Source: Tuwongella immobilis (GTDB taxonomy: Bacteria > Planctomycetota > Planctomycetia > Gemmatales > Gemmataceae). Taken from it: a DNA stretch of 64,000 nt. The stretch spans positions 3,262,920 through 3,326,919 of the forward strand of contig NZ_LR593887.1 in assembly GCF_901538355.1 (NCBI RefSeq). The letters run 5' to 3'. Position numbers and translations under genes: made by a program. Shown here one piece after another: positions 9,060 to 18,520 of this stretch (the first letter of the stretch is position 1; each line of letters opens with the position of its first letter). Below the pieces are notes generated by a model. It saw nothing but the letters and a program-made list of their open reading frames with translations. It had not been told where the DNA came from and searched no databases.

Positions 9060-9340
9060 CAGGATGACGAATCAGCGGATACAATGATTGTACAAAGTCC
9101 GACGCATGCTGCTAGAGAACGCAATCCAGAAATGGTGGACCCGAACGGGGAGCGAATCGCTTGGTCTGAGTCTCGCTTTGCAATTCTTCTGGGATCGTGG
9201 GCGAATGCTTGTCCAGACAGAATTGGGGATCTATAAGTAGGTTGACTTCAAAGGTGTCATAGAAGGTGAAGTAGGCCGTGCCGCTCGCAAAGTTGACCGG
9301 CCCCCCTACCTCGGAACCGCCTGGGTAAGGATGATTGATC

Positions 9341-9976
9341 GTGAACGCACCTGCAACTCCGTCTGATTTGTCAGATCTCTCCGATGGTGCCGACGGAACC
9401 GTCTTCAATGGTACGGTCGATTTGCCGCGAATTCGCCGAGCGGTTCGGGAAATTCTGATTGCAGTCGGCGAAGATCCAGACCGCGAAGGTTTGCTGGAAA
9501 CGCCGGATCGTGTGGCTCGCATGTATGCCGAGATTTTCTCCGGGCTGCATGTCGATCCGCGCGTGCATCTGAAGCGCACCTTCACGCAAAAGCACGATGA
9601 AATGGTGTTGGTGAAGGATATCGAATTTTCCAGCATGTGCGAGCATCACCTGCTGCCGTTCATGGGCAAGGCGCATTTGGCCTATCTGCCCAACGGCCAA
9701 GTCGTTGGCATCAGCAAGCTGGCTCGAATCGTCGATATGGTCGCCCGTCGCCCGCAAGTGCAAGAACGCATGACCGAGGAACTGGCCGATCTGATGATGA
9801 CCGAACTGAATGCCCGTGGCTGTGGGGTCATTCTGGAAGCGGCGCACACCTGCATGAGCATTCGCGGCGTGCATAAGCCCGGTGCCATGACCATGACTAG
9901 CGCCATGCGAGGAGCGTTCCTCGCCTCCGCAACCCGTGCCGAACTCATGGCCCTGATCTTCTCAACCCGCCGATAA
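9341..9976 (+). CDS. folE: GTP cyclohydrolase I
   Basis: FolE converts GTP to 7,8-dihydroneopterin triphosphate, the first step of folate synthesis. The 211-residue product has the zinc ligands in CEHHLLPF and in [10 protein letters not shown], plus the [13 protein letters not shown] and [15 protein letters not shown] segments of the active-site region. The C-terminus is complete. The frame extends to a TTG at 9335, but the AAGGA ribosome site at 9327-9331 lies 9 bases before the GTG at 9341 and only 3 before the TTG, so GTG was chosen. It stands alone, divergent from the metal ATPase operon, with a 281-base intergenic region holding no clear promoter or riboswitch. Confidence 0.95.
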   Translation: MNAPATPSDLSDLSDGADGTVFNGTVDLPRIRRAVREILIAVGEDPDREGLLETPDRVARMYAEIFSGLHVDPRVHLKRTFTQKHDEMVLVKDIEFSSMCEHHLLPFMGKAHLAYLPNGQVVGISKLARIVDMVARRPQVQERMTEELADLMMTELNARGCGVILEAAHTCMSIRGVHKPGAMTMTSAMRGAFLASATRAELMALIFSTRR

Positions 9977-10103
9977 TCCGAGTTATCCGGGGGTATGACG
10001 GTCTCAGAATTTCCTGCCGACCATCCCCATTCGCACCGAACTTGCTATACTCACAGTAATCTGCTTCGATGCGAATCGTGATGGTTTTGGCGAGGATCAT
10101 TCG

Positions 10104-13100
10104 GTGACCGTAACACGAGAACAACTGCGAGAAGACCTTCGCGGATGGTTTCGTGGAGATGTGGCACTCGACGATACCTCCAGCATCTTGTACAGCACAG
10201 ATGCCAGTCTGTTTCAAGTCCGCCCACTGGCAGTCGCTTCGCCCAAAGATACCGAAGATCTCTCGGCAATTGTGCGTTATGCCTGGGAAAATCATCTGCC
10301 GATCATTCCGCGGGGCGCCGGGACGGGTGTTGCCGGGGAATCGCTTGGCAGCGGATTGATCGTTGATCTCAGTGTTCATTTTCAGCAGATTCTTGACATC
10401 GGCCCCGATTGGATTCGGGTCCAAGCTGGTGTCACGCTCGAACGGATTCAGGAAACGCTCGCACCGTTGGGCCGCCGGTTATCCATCGATCCGGCAAGTC
10501 CGCTCTGCACCGCGGGTGGGGTGCTGGCGACGAATGCGTCCGGTTCGCGTGCCGTCAGTTGGGGCACAACCCGCGATCATGTGCTCTCCATCCGCGTTTG
10601 CTGGGACGATGGTTCGATTGCGGAAATCAGCCAGGAACCGCTTCCAATTATTTGGCCGAGTAATTCGCAATCTGATTTCGATGACCGACCGGAGCCATTT
10701 TCGGAGAGCGATTCGACGAATCTGGAGTCTCCCGATCGCACGACGACGATTCTGTCGGCGGTCGGGGAGCTGCTCCGAACGCATGCCGGCACGATTTCGC
10801 AAAGTTATGCCCCCGTGCCGTTTGATCGCTGCGGATACCAACTCAAGGATCTGCTTCAGGGGGATCGTGTCGCGCTCGCGCGGCTACTCGTGGGATCGGA
10901 AGGGACGCTGGGAATCGCTACCGAGATTACCTTCCGCACGGTGCCGATTCCGAAATGGCGCAGCATGGTCATGTTCGGCTTTGAAACGCTGGATGAAGCC
11001 CTGATTGCGGGGCTGCATCTCCGCAAATTTCGGCCAACCATGTGCGATTTGCTCGATCGCCGATTGCTCACCCTTGCCCGGCAACTCGCATCCGACAAAC
11101 TTCGCCAAGTTCCCAACGAGGCCGAAGCCGTCCTTCTCGTGGAATTCGAGTGCAACGCCACGCAAGATGCGCGGGACTCCGCTCGCAATGCCATCGAAGA
11201 AATTCAAGAACAACAAAATCGCTCGATTTTCGCGGTTCCCGCCCTCGATGAACCGGCAATTGCCGAATTATGGAAAATTCGGGAAATGGTCCTGCCCAGC
11301 CTGTATGCGTTGGGAGTTGGCTCGCGGCCGTTGGCGTTCATCGAAGATATCGGCCTGGCCCCGGAGCATTTGCTGACATTTCTGCCGCGAGCGTTGGATG
11401 CGCTGCAACGGCAAGAAATTACGGCGACGGTGCTCATCCATGTGCATTCCGGCCAGATTCACCTCCGGCCATTTCTGGATCTTTTTTCGACTGCCGATGT
11501 CGCCCGAATGTGGCCGCTGGCCGAGACAATCTACAATCTGGTGCTGAGTTGCCAGGGGACGATCAGCTCGCAGCACGGGACGGGAATCGCTCGCACGCCC
11601 TGGGTGGAACGCCAATATCCTCGATTATTTCCGATTTTCCGGGAATTGAAGGCGATTTTCGACCCGCGCGGCATTCTCAACCCCGGCAAAATCGTCTCGC
11701 TCGACCCCAGCCGTCAAGCCTGGCCGATGCGGACATTTCCAGCCCGCACTCCGGTTATTGAAGCGATCAGCGAACGTGACCCAGCGATTGAGGGAAGTTC
11801 CCCGCTGCTTTCCGCGGAAACCGAAGTGCCCACGCAAGCCCGCCCGCGAACACCGTTGCTGTTGTGGGAACACAGTTCGCCCGCGATTGAGGCGGTGCGC
11901 TGCAACGGCTGCGGAGATTGCCGCACGACGCGCTCCACCACCCGCATGTGCCCGATGTTTCGCGTCTTGCCACGCGAGGATGCCACGCCGCGTGCCAAAG
12001 CCAATCTGTTCCGCAGCCTGCTGAGCGGTACCCCCGAAGAAGCCGCGGAGTTGGCATCCGACCGCGTCCGCGAAGTCGCAGACTTGTGCATCAACTGCAA
12101 GATGTGTGCCCGCGATTGCTCGGCGCAAGTGAATATTCCCAAATTGATGATCGAAGCACGCTCGCAAAATCAAGCGATGCACGGATTGAGTCGCTCCGAT
12201 TGGGTGCTTGCCCGCATGGAGCACTTCGCCGCCATTGCCAGCCGATTCGCTCCCATCGTCAACCTCCTGCTCCGGGTGCGCTCGGTACGCTGGGCGATCG
12301 AGAAGCTATTCGGCATCTCGCGACATCGGCAGCTTCCGCGCTTCACTCGTCGGAATTTTCTGAAATCCGCTCGCCGTCAGGGGTTATCGCAAAAGCCGAA
12401 GCTCGATCCCAAGACGTTGATTTATTTCGTCGATGTGTTTGCGAATTATAACGATCCATCCATTGCGCATGCTGCCGTTGCAGTGCTGAAGCATCACGGC
12501 TATTCGGTCTATGTCCCGCCGGATCAACTCGGGTGCGGGATGGCGCCGCTGGCCCAAGGCGATGTCGAAACCGCACGCGAAGTCGCCCTGCACCATCTGC
12601 GAATGCTGGCCGATTTCGCCCGCGATGGCCATACGATTATTTGCTCCGAGCCGACTGCCGCCGTGCTGCTGACGCAAGATTATCTGGATCTTCTGGATGA
12701 TCCCGATGCCAAAGTCGTGGCCCGGCAGACCGTCGAACTCACGACATTTCTGGGCGAATTATTGGCCAAAGGCGAATTTCGCACCGATTTTCAGCATCTT
12801 TCGCTGTCGATCGCGCATCATATCCCCTGCCACGTGAAGGCGCTGAATCGCCCCATTGCCTCGCCGGATCTGCTGCGACTAATCCCCGGCATGCAAGTGC
12901 AATTGTTGGACGAAGGCTGCTCGGGAATGGCCGGCGCGTACGGACTGAAAGCGGAAAATTTCGAGCGGTCGCTGGCGATGGGCGAGCCGATGCTCCGCGA
13001 ACTTGCGGGCGAAACCACGACATTCGGCTCCACGGAATGCAGCGCGTGCCGAATGCAAATGGAGCAAGGAAGCGGCAAACGAACGCTGCATCCCGTGCAG

Positions 13101-13178
13101 TACCTCGCGCTGGCCTATAATTTGATGCCCGAACTCGAAAACCGCTTGCGAACCGCGCCGCGCGGCTTGATTTCTTGA
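10104..13178 (+). CDS. FAD-linked oxidoreductase with [4Fe-4S] and CCG domains (D-2-hydroxyacid dehydrogenase type, YdiJ-like)
   Basis: The 1024-residue product has four modules. An FAD-binding domain of the VAO/PCMH type (about 30-260) contains IPRGAGTGVAGESLG and a TNASGSRAVSWGTTRDHVLS segment. The FAD-oxidase C-terminal domain follows (to about 540). A dual-cluster ferredoxin region has CxxCxxC-x9-CP near residue 599 and CINCKMCARDC near 660. A cysteine-rich CCG module near the end contains IPCHVKA, DEGCSGMAG and TECSACRMQ. This layout matches E. coli YdiJ, which oxidises D-2-hydroxyglutarate, and related D-lactate/glycolate enzymes that feed electrons to a quinone or cytochrome. The substrate here is not determined. 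The GTG start follows GAGGA at 10092-10096. moaD starts 16 bases after the stop. Confidence 0.85.
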   Translation: MTVTREQLREDLRGWFRGDVALDDTSSILYSTDASLFQVRPLAVASPKDTEDLSAIVRYAWENHLPIIPRGAGTGVAGESLGSGLIVDLSVHFQQILDIGPDWIRVQAGVTLERIQETLAPLGRRLSIDPASPLCTAGGVLATNASGSRAVSWGTTRDHVLSIRVCWDDGSIAEISQEPLPIIWPSNSQSDFDDRPEPFSESDSTNLESPDRTTTILSAVGELLRTHAGTISQSYAPVPFDRCGYQLKDLLQGDRVALARLLVGSEGTLGIATEITFRTVPIPKWRSMVMFGFETLDEALIAGLHLRKFRPTMCDLLDRRLLTLARQLASDKLRQVPNEAEAVLLVEFECNATQDARDSARNAIEEIQEQQNRSIFAVPALDEPAIAELWKIREMVLPSLYALGVGSRPLAFIEDIGLAPEHLLTFLPRALDALQRQEITATVLIHVHSGQIHLRPFLDLFSTADVARMWPLAETIYNLVLSCQGTISSQHGTGIARTPWVERQYPRLFPIFRELKAIFDPRGILNPGKIVSLDPSRQAWPMRTFPARTPVIEAISERDPAIEGSSPLLSAETEVPTQARPRTPLLLWEHSSPAIEAVRCNGCGDCRTTRSTTRMCPMFRVLPREDATPRAKANLFRSLLSGTPEEAAELASDRVREVADLCINCKMCARDCSAQVNIPKLMIEARSQNQAMHGLSRSDWVLARMEHFAAIASRFAPIVNLLLRVRSVRWAIEKLFGISRHRQLPRFTRRNFLKSARRQGLSQKPKLDPKTLIYFVDVFANYNDPSIAHAAVAVLKHHGYSVYVPPDQLGCGMAPLAQGDVETAREVALHHLRMLADFARDGHTIICSEPTAAVLLTQDYLDLLDDPDAKVVARQTVELTTFLGELLAKGEFRTDFQHLSLSIAHHIPCHVKALNRPIASPDLLRLIPGMQVQLLDEGCSGMAGAYGLKAENFERSLAMGEPMLRELAGETTTFGSTECSACRMQMEQGSGKRTLHPVQYLALAYNLMPELENRLRTAPRGLIS

Positions 13179-13194
13179 TCTCTCAGGTGTGTGT

Positions 13195-13443
13195 ATGGCA
13201 CGTTTGCTCCTGTTCGCACGCTGTCGAGAACTGGCGGGCGTGGATTCCATCGAAATCGACTTTCCGCAATCCGTCCCCCGATCGGTCGCCGACATTCGTG
13301 CCGAGGTTGGATCTCGGTACCCGATGTTGCGCGAGATGCTCCCCCGTTGCATCTTGGCGGCGGATCATCGGCCCATGCTCGAATCGGATTCGATTGAACC
13401 AACAAGCGAACTTGCGCTCATTCCTCCGGTGAGTGGAGGGTAA
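13195..13443 (+). CDS. moaD: Molybdopterin synthase sulfur-carrier subunit
   Basis: MoaD is a ubiquitin-like protein whose C-terminal glycine is thiocarboxylated and donates sulfur to precursor Z on MoaE. The 82-residue product has the MoaD start (LLLFARCRELAG), the middle VADIRAEV helix and the essential C-terminal Gly-Gly. The ATG at 13195 gives MARLLLFARC and matches the family; a GTG two codons earlier (13189) is possible. The gene is 5 bases from moaE and 16 bases after the FAD/Fe-S oxidoreductase, in one operon. Confidence 0.93.
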   Translation: MARLLLFARCRELAGVDSIEIDFPQSVPRSVADIRAEVGSRYPMLREMLPRCILAADHRPMLESDSIEPTSELALIPPVSGG

Positions 13444-13448
13444 TTGCG

Positions 13449-13904
13449 ATGCACTGGTTGCGAATTTCACACGATCCGATTTTGCCAGAACGCTTGCTGT
13501 CGCATGTGGCGCATCGAGATGGAGGCGGGACGGTGTTGTTTCTGGGCACCGTCCGCGAGCATACAGGCACCGAAATCACCACCGCGCTCGAATACGAAGC
13601 TTACCTTCCGATGGCGGAACGACAATTGGTCGAGCTTGCGACGGAACTCGCCGATCGTTGGCCGATTCTCGGGTTGGCGATTGAACATCGGCTGGGGCGT
13701 CTGATTGTCGGTGACATTAGCGTTGGCATCGCGGTCAACTGCCCGCATCGTGCCGAAGCCTTTGATGCGTGCGAGTTTGCGATCGATCGCCTCAAGCAGA
13801 TTGTCCCCATCTGGAAACAAGATCACGCAGCAGATGGTACCGCCAATTGGGTTCATCCGGAACCGACTGCGTCCGAGGCAACTCCCCGAGATCCCCGAAT
13901 ATGA
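13449..13904 (+). CDS. moaE: Molybdopterin synthase catalytic subunit
   Basis: MoaE inserts two sulfur atoms from MoaD into cyclic pyranopterin monophosphate to make molybdopterin. The 151-residue product has the family hallmarks: GGGTVLFLGTVREHT, ALEYEAYLPMA, an IEHRLGRLIVGDISVGIAV strand, CPHRAEAFDACEFAIDRLK and the catalytic-lysine region VPIWKQD. Length is normal for the family. Its stop overlaps the moaA start as ATGA at 13901-13904, which indicates translational coupling. Confidence 0.95.
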   Translation: MHWLRISHDPILPERLLSHVAHRDGGGTVLFLGTVREHTGTEITTALEYEAYLPMAERQLVELATELADRWPILGLAIEHRLGRLIVGDISVGIAVNCPHRAEAFDACEFAIDRLKQIVPIWKQDHAADGTANWVHPEPTASEATPRDPRI

Positions 13905-14965
13905 GCAGTCGATCGATCCACACGCTGCCGCTGATTACCGATCCACTCCCGGCCAATCGGCTGCTGACCATGCCGATGAGCGGCCCGCTCGTTGACACAT
14001 TCGGCCGCGTTCATGATCACATCCGCATTAGCGTCACCGATCGTTGCAACCTGCGCTGCACCTACTGCATGCCGGAAGATGTCACCTTTCAACCCACGGA
14101 AACGCTGCTTCGCTTCGACGAAATCGAACGCATGGTCCGAATTGGCATTGACTTAGGGATCACGCAAGTTCGATTGACCGGTGGAGAACCACTGCTGCGG
14201 AAGAATCTGCCCGAACTCGTCGCGCGCTTGATGCGGATTCCCGGATTGGCGGATCTCGCGCTCACCACCAATGGCATGTTACTCCCCGAACTGGCTCGCC
14301 CGCTTGCCGATGCGGGATTGCCTCGGCTGAATGTCAGCCTGGATACGCTGGATCCCGTTCGATTTCGGAAGCTCGCCCGCCGAGATGGATTGGAGCGCGT
14401 CCTGGAAGGGCTGACGATCGCTCAGTCATGCGGATTTCGTTCGATCAAACTGAATGCCGTGGCGATCCGCAACTTTAGCGAACCGGATTTGCCCGCACTG
14501 GCCACATATGCCCGCAAACAGGGATTTGAACTTCGGTTTATCGAATATATGCCGATCGGCGCGGAACCGTGGGATCGTGCGCAAATGCTGTCTGCACAAG
14601 CGATTCAGTCGATCTTGGAATCGGAATTTGGCCGACTGACTCCAATTCCAGACGCCGATCCGCATGCCCCAGCCCAGGAATTTGCCTATGCCGATGGCCA
14701 GGGGCGAGTCGGGTTCATTGCCTCGGTCACACAACCATTCTGCCGACGTTGCGACCGCATTCGACTCACGGCTGATGGCAAGTTACGCAACTGTCTCTTT
14801 GCGCTCGAAGAGACGGATATTCGACCCTGGTTGCAACCCGACTCCGACCCGGCCCAACTGCAACTGCTGATTCGGCAAAGTGTTTGGGCGAAATGGGAGG
14901 GGCACGAGATTAATTCCGCTCGCTTTGTTCGTCCGGATCGGACGATGCACGCGATTGGTGGCTGA
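13901..14965 (+). CDS. moaA: GTP 3',8-cyclase
   Basis: MoaA is a radical SAM enzyme that makes 3',8-cyclo-GTP from GTP, the first step of molybdenum cofactor synthesis. The 354-residue product has the radical SAM cluster DRCNLRCTYCMPE, the RLTGGEPLLR segment, the second C-terminal iron-sulfur site CRRCDRIRLTADGKLRNC and the C-terminal Gly-Gly (MHAIGG). The frame is open back to 13769 but that part lies in moaE; the ATG at 13901 overlaps the moaE stop by 4 bases and gives the expected length. With moaD and moaE it provides three of the core cofactor steps; moaC is not in this window. Confidence 0.95.
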   Translation: MSSRSIHTLPLITDPLPANRLLTMPMSGPLVDTFGRVHDHIRISVTDRCNLRCTYCMPEDVTFQPTETLLRFDEIERMVRIGIDLGITQVRLTGGEPLLRKNLPELVARLMRIPGLADLALTTNGMLLPELARPLADAGLPRLNVSLDTLDPVRFRKLARRDGLERVLEGLTIAQSCGFRSIKLNAVAIRNFSEPDLPALATYARKQGFELRFIEYMPIGAEPWDRAQMLSAQAIQSILESEFGRLTPIPDADPHAPAQEFAYADGQGRVGFIASVTQPFCRRCDRIRLTADGKLRNCLFALEETDIRPWLQPDSDPAQLQLLIRQSVWAKWEGHEINSARFVRPDRTMHAIGG

Positions 14966-14966
14966 G

Positions 14967-15713
14967 TCAATCGAGCAACGACCGCGATGACCGAAGCATT
15001 TGCGCCGCCAGCCATTGTTGCATTTCGATGAGCAATGCACGATTCGCGGCGCATTGGAGTGATGTCGGGGCGGCGAGTTCGCGAAAGGTGTGATCCACCC
15101 CGAAGGCCGCGAGTTTTTCGGCAAGGCGATCCGCTCCCCGGTGCCACGGCTGATTCGCGGGACAACTCGCAAACCAAATCCCCGACGGCGGTTGCGACGG
15201 ATGAATATGCATGCTGGCCGTGTCTTGCCGGCAGATTTCCGGATTCGGATAGAGCAAATCGAGTTGCGTTCCAAGCCCGAAGACACGTTCCCATTCCAAA
15301 ATGGGTTCCCAAGCTGCAACGACGCGGAATCGTTCCGGGTAGCGAAATGCAATCCGCAAGGCGGCTCCCCCGCCGATGCCATTCCCGGCGAGTGCGACCA
15401 TTCGCGGCGAGGTGCCCCATTCTGCCAAAATGCGCGGGATCACGTCGTCGCACAAAATCGCTTCTTCGGATGGCGGCGACGATGTCTCAGGTGCGGATGG
15501 GGAGAATTGTCGGGCGGTCCAGAATCGGCCATCGCCAAAGATGGTAGCGACGTGAAATCCCTGGGCGGCGAATCCCGACCACCATGATTCGGATTGTGGG
15601 GGTTCCTCGACGAGATCGGCGAGCCAGATCAGCCCATACCGAGACGAGCCAGCGCGTGGCGAAGTCACCACGGTCTGGCCCGCAAATTCCCAGCGAATCG
15701 AATCGAGACTCAT
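14967..15713 (-). CDS. Alpha/beta-hydrolase-fold protein lacking the nucleophile serine
   Basis: The 248-residue product looks like an esterase-D-type alpha/beta hydrolase with about the right length and strand order (GLIWLADL, HVATIFGDG, MVALAGNGIGGGAALRIAF, RVVAAWEP). At the nucleophile elbow, where GxSxGG is expected, the sequence is GNGIGGG, so the catalytic serine is replaced by glycine. A histidine remains near VDHTFRELA. It may be a binding protein or a non-hydrolytic relative. Its start overlaps the stop of the upstream TPR gene by 4 bases, so the two are translationally coupled. It converges on moaA with one base between stops. Confidence 0.65.
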   Translation of the reverse strand: MSLDSIRWEFAGQTVVTSPRAGSSRYGLIWLADLVEEPPQSESWWSGFAAQGFHVATIFGDGRFWTARQFSPSAPETSSPPSEEAILCDDVIPRILAEWGTSPRMVALAGNGIGGGAALRIAFRYPERFRVVAAWEPILEWERVFGLGTQLDLLYPNPEICRQDTASMHIHPSQPPSGIWFASCPANQPWHRGADRLAEKLAAFGVDHTFRELAAPTSLQCAANRALLIEMQQWLAAQMLRSSRSLLD

Positions 15714-16957
15714 TCCGATTTCAACTTTTTCAACTTTTCGCGGATGATTTCCGCTTTCTTTTGATCCCGTTTCGTCGTGATGTCCGTCTTCAACGACTTC
15801 TCGAGCGTCTCGACGGCGGCAGCCTTATCTCCCATCGCCAACAGCACTTCGGCGAGGTGATCCATGATTTCGACGTTCTGCCCTTCCGGCAGTGCCACCG
15901 CACGCATCAGCACTTTCTTGGCTTCGGCATAGTTCTTTTTCTTGAACAACACCCAACCCAGCGAATCGAGATAGGCGGCGTTTTCGGTCAACTCCATTCC
16001 CGGAGCGCGGGCCTTGAGTTGTTCGCGTTGCTTGCGGTCTTCTTCAATCGCCTTCCGAACCAATCGTTCGGATTCGTCCAGATTCATATCGTGATCTGCC
16101 CAAATGTAGCCCAGATCGTTATTGAACGTCGGGTCATTCGGCTTCTGCTTCAAGAGGATTTGCAATTGCTCGGCAGCTTTATCGATCTGATTCAAATCGA
16201 CGTACACCGCGGAGAGGCCGTAGCGGATCGGCTCCGCGGCCGACTGTTTGCGGTCTTCTTCGAGTTCGGATCGGTCGATGCGTTGAAGAATTAAGCGATA
16301 GGTATCGGCGGCTTCTCGCAACGCGCCGGTTTCTCGCAACACCCACGAGCGCAGTTGCAGGAAGAACCAGCCATCGGTCTCCCCTTCCGCCAACGAATCG
16401 AGGAGTTTCAGTGCTTCTTCGCCGCTCCCACTCAACGTCAACGCACGAACTTGTCGTTCGAGGACGGCTGGCTTCAAGCGGGCGAGCAATTCATTCGGCA
16501 GATCCATAAATTCCTGGCAAAGGTCCGCCGTTGCTTCGTATTTTTTCGCATCGAACAGCGTATCAATCAACGCGCGATAGACAAGCGCCTGCTTCGGGGT
16601 ACTCTTCAACAGCTTCGATTGCGTCAATGCTTTGCGATAGAAATATTCCGCTGCCTCGAAATCTTTCACCGCATCGGCTGTGAAGGCGAGCACGACATTC
16701 GCATGGAAGCTAAAAGGGGATTCCTTCGCGCGATCCATTTGCTTGGCAAGCTGGAACAATTTCGGGAGCTTGGGTTTGTCTTTGAGCAGCGTTTGCACTT
16801 CCGCGTTCATGACGTTATCGTCGATCGCTAAATTCAATTCCAGCAAGCGTTTGCGATCGGATTCATCTGAGTCTGCTGCCCGAGCGACGGAGCTGAGCCC
16901 CACGGTCATGGCCAGAAGCCACGCACCCATGCTGCAGCGAATGATCGTGCCAGACAT
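15710..16957 (-). CDS. Secreted TPR-repeat protein
   Basis: The 415-residue product begins with a signal peptide ending near ARAAD (residue 28), followed by helical repeats through most of the chain. Recognisable TPR-like units include DFEAAEYFYRKALTQ, LREAADTYRLIL, IDKAAEQLQILLKQKPNDPT with FNNDLGYIWAD, YAEAKKVLMRAVALPEGQ and KAAAVETLEKSLK, and the tail is lysine-rich. It probably acts in the periplasm as a scaffold. Met10 is an alternative start. The gene is upstream of, and coupled by an ATGA overlap to, the degenerate hydrolase gene. Confidence 0.75.
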   Translation of the reverse strand: MSGTIIRCSMGAWLLAMTVGLSSVARAADSDESDRKRLLELNLAIDDNVMNAEVQTLLKDKPKLPKLFQLAKQMDRAKESPFSFHANVVLAFTADAVKDFEAAEYFYRKALTQSKLLKSTPKQALVYRALIDTLFDAKKYEATADLCQEFMDLPNELLARLKPAVLERQVRALTLSGSGEEALKLLDSLAEGETDGWFFLQLRSWVLRETGALREAADTYRLILQRIDRSELEEDRKQSAAEPIRYGLSAVYVDLNQIDKAAEQLQILLKQKPNDPTFNNDLGYIWADHDMNLDESERLVRKAIEEDRKQREQLKARAPGMELTENAAYLDSLGWVLFKKKNYAEAKKVLMRAVALPEGQNVEIMDHLAEVLLAMGDKAAAVETLEKSLKTDITTKRDQKKAEIIREKLKKLKSE

Positions 16958-17119
16958 ACCTATTTCTCCAACGGGAGTGACCCTGGGCGGCTTGTACCGA
17001 TTTTACCAATTCTACTCATCCTTGCGGAGGGATGCTATTCCAGCTTTTTGGTGCGCAACCGATCGTGCGGATTACGCTTGGAAATTGCGCTGGATCGAAT
17101 CGCGTCGATTTGCAATAGC

Positions 17120-17148
17120 TTGTCGATCGAATCGCGTCGGTGTATATT
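17120..17148 (+). promoter_or_regulatory. Putative sigma-70-type promoter of cysK
   Basis: TTGTCG at 17120-17125 and TATATT at 17143-17148 are separated by 17 bases. They match the -35 consensus at 4 of 6 and the -10 consensus at 5 of 6. The -10 box ends 58 bases before the cysK start. No operator or riboswitch structure was identified. Confidence 0.45.
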
Positions 17149-17206
17149 CGTAGTATTCCGATGAAGTTACTTAACAATCCTTGGTTGCCCGTCTGGAGAT
17201 TGACCA

Positions 17207-18178
17207 ATGTCCGACAATGCCGCGTTTGGCCGTGGGCGAATTTACGACAACATCACCCAGACGATTGGCAATACGCCATTGATTCGCATGCAGCGTGTCG
17301 TCGGGAATGCCCAAGCGACCGTTCTTGCCAAACTGGAGAATTTCAACCCGCTGTGGTCGGTCAAGGACCGCATCGGCGTGGCGATGATCGAAGATGGCGA
17401 ACGCACGGGCAAAATCAACAAAGATACCGTCATCATCGAAGCGACCAGCGGAAACACGGGGATTGCCCTGGCGTTCACCTGTGCATCCCGCGGCTACCGG
17501 TTGGTGATCGCCATGCCGGAAAGCATGTCGTTGGAACGCCGCCGACTCCTGAAAGCATTCGGAGCGGAGCTGCACCTGACCCCTGCCGAAAAGGGCATGT
17601 CCGGTGCGGTGGCTCGCGCCGAGGAATTGCATCGGGAAATCCCGAATTCGTTTATCCCCAGCCAGTTCACCAATCCGGCCAACCCGGAAATTCACCGCAA
17701 AACCACCGCCGAAGAAATCTGGCGTGACACGGCGGGCAAGATCGACATTTTTGTCGCGGGTGTGGGCACGGGTGGCACCATCACCGGATGCTCGGAAGTC
17801 CTGAAGGCTCGCAATCCGGCGCTGAAGGTAATCGCGGTCGAACCGACCAGCAGCCCGGTGATTTCGCAAAAGCTTGCGGGCGAAGACCTTCGGCCAGGGC
17901 GTCACAAGATTCAAGGCATCGGCGCGGGCTTCATTCCCGGTGTGTTGAATCTGAACATCATCGATGAAATCGTCCAAGTGTCCGATGACGATTCGTTCGA
18001 GATGGCCCGTCGGTTGGCTCGGGAAGAAGGCATGCTCTGCGGCATCTCTTGCGGGGCGGCCGCTCACGTGGCACTGCAGGTCGCTCACCGTCCGGAAAAC
18101 GCCGGGAAGACCATCGTGGTCGTGCTGCCGGATTTGGGCGAACGCTACTTGAGCACCGCATTGTATCCGCAAGACTAA
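17207..18178 (+). CDS. cysK: Cysteine synthase (O-acetylserine sulfhydrylase)
   Basis: This PLP enzyme makes cysteine from O-acetylserine and sulfide. The 323-residue product has the PLP-lysine segment [11 protein letters not shown], the substrate loop [13 protein letters not shown], the phosphate-binding [10 protein letters not shown] loop and the C-terminal [11 protein letters not shown] serine region that contacts the PLP ring nitrogen. Length matches CysK/CysM (about 310-325). It is monocistronic: a candidate promoter lies upstream and a hairpin 10 bases downstream. Confidence 0.95.
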   Translation: MSDNAAFGRGRIYDNITQTIGNTPLIRMQRVVGNAQATVLAKLENFNPLWSVKDRIGVAMIEDGERTGKINKDTVIIEATSGNTGIALAFTCASRGYRLVIAMPESMSLERRRLLKAFGAELHLTPAEKGMSGAVARAEELHREIPNSFIPSQFTNPANPEIHRKTTAEEIWRDTAGKIDIFVAGVGTGGTITGCSEVLKARNPALKVIAVEPTSSPVISQKLAGEDLRPGRHKIQGIGAGFIPGVLNLNIIDEIVQVSDDDSFEMARRLAREEGMLCGISCGAAAHVALQVAHRPENAGKTIVVVLPDLGERYLSTALYPQD

Positions 18179-18188
18179 TTCGGAATCC

Positions 18189-18230
18189 GATCCTCTGGGT
18201 GCGATCGTGATTCGGTCCACCCAGGGGATC
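18189..18230 (+). terminator. Hairpin downstream of cysK
   Basis: A 13-base inverted repeat (18189-18201 with 18218-18230, one G-T pair) follows the cysK stop by 10 bases. The loop is 16 bases and no T-run follows, so termination efficiency is uncertain. Confidence 0.5.
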
Positions 18231-18246
18231 GTTCGAATGCGCATCG

Positions 18247-18477
18247 TTAGGATGCGATTGATTGTGTGGACACGAGGCGAATCAATTCCATGGCGCGGGA
18301 GTACGGCAAGTATCCCGCGTCTTGAAACTGGCTTCGCAACGATTGTAACGTCGCCTGATGTTCGCCTGGAACATTCGCCAACGCATCGAACAGACGTAAC
18401 CCTTTATTTGAGTAGGGCAAATAGCCATTCTGCTCGACCAATCCACGAATCATATCCAACTGTTCGCGTGAGATCAT
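18247..18477 (-). CDS. Small protein with two GYLPYS repeats, unknown
   Basis: The 76-residue product has no family I recognise. It contains two related units, NGYLPYSNKGLRLFDAL and AGYLPYSRAMELIRLV, separated by about 33 residues, so it is an internal duplication of a helix-turn unit. No signal peptide or membrane helix is seen. The frame is open further upstream to 18567, but the ATG at 18477 gives a start just before the first repeat and avoids most of an overlap with the neighbouring zinc-ribbon gene. It lies between convergent cysK and that gene. Confidence 0.5.
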   Translation of the reverse strand: MISREQLDMIRGLVEQNGYLPYSNKGLRLFDALANVPGEHQATLQSLRSQFQDAGYLPYSRAMELIRLVSTQSIAS

Positions 18478-18520
18478 CGACCACCACCCGAGGAGAGAGC
18501 ACGTGATCCGCGACACGGGA

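Noticed and set aside
9112-9636. Minus-strand frame upstream of and across folE
   Set aside because: It overlaps folE and has no family features. The region before folE therefore has no supported gene.
13769-13900. The upstream extension of moaA
   Set aside because: It lies inside moaE in another frame; the ATGA overlap at 13901 gives the expected start.
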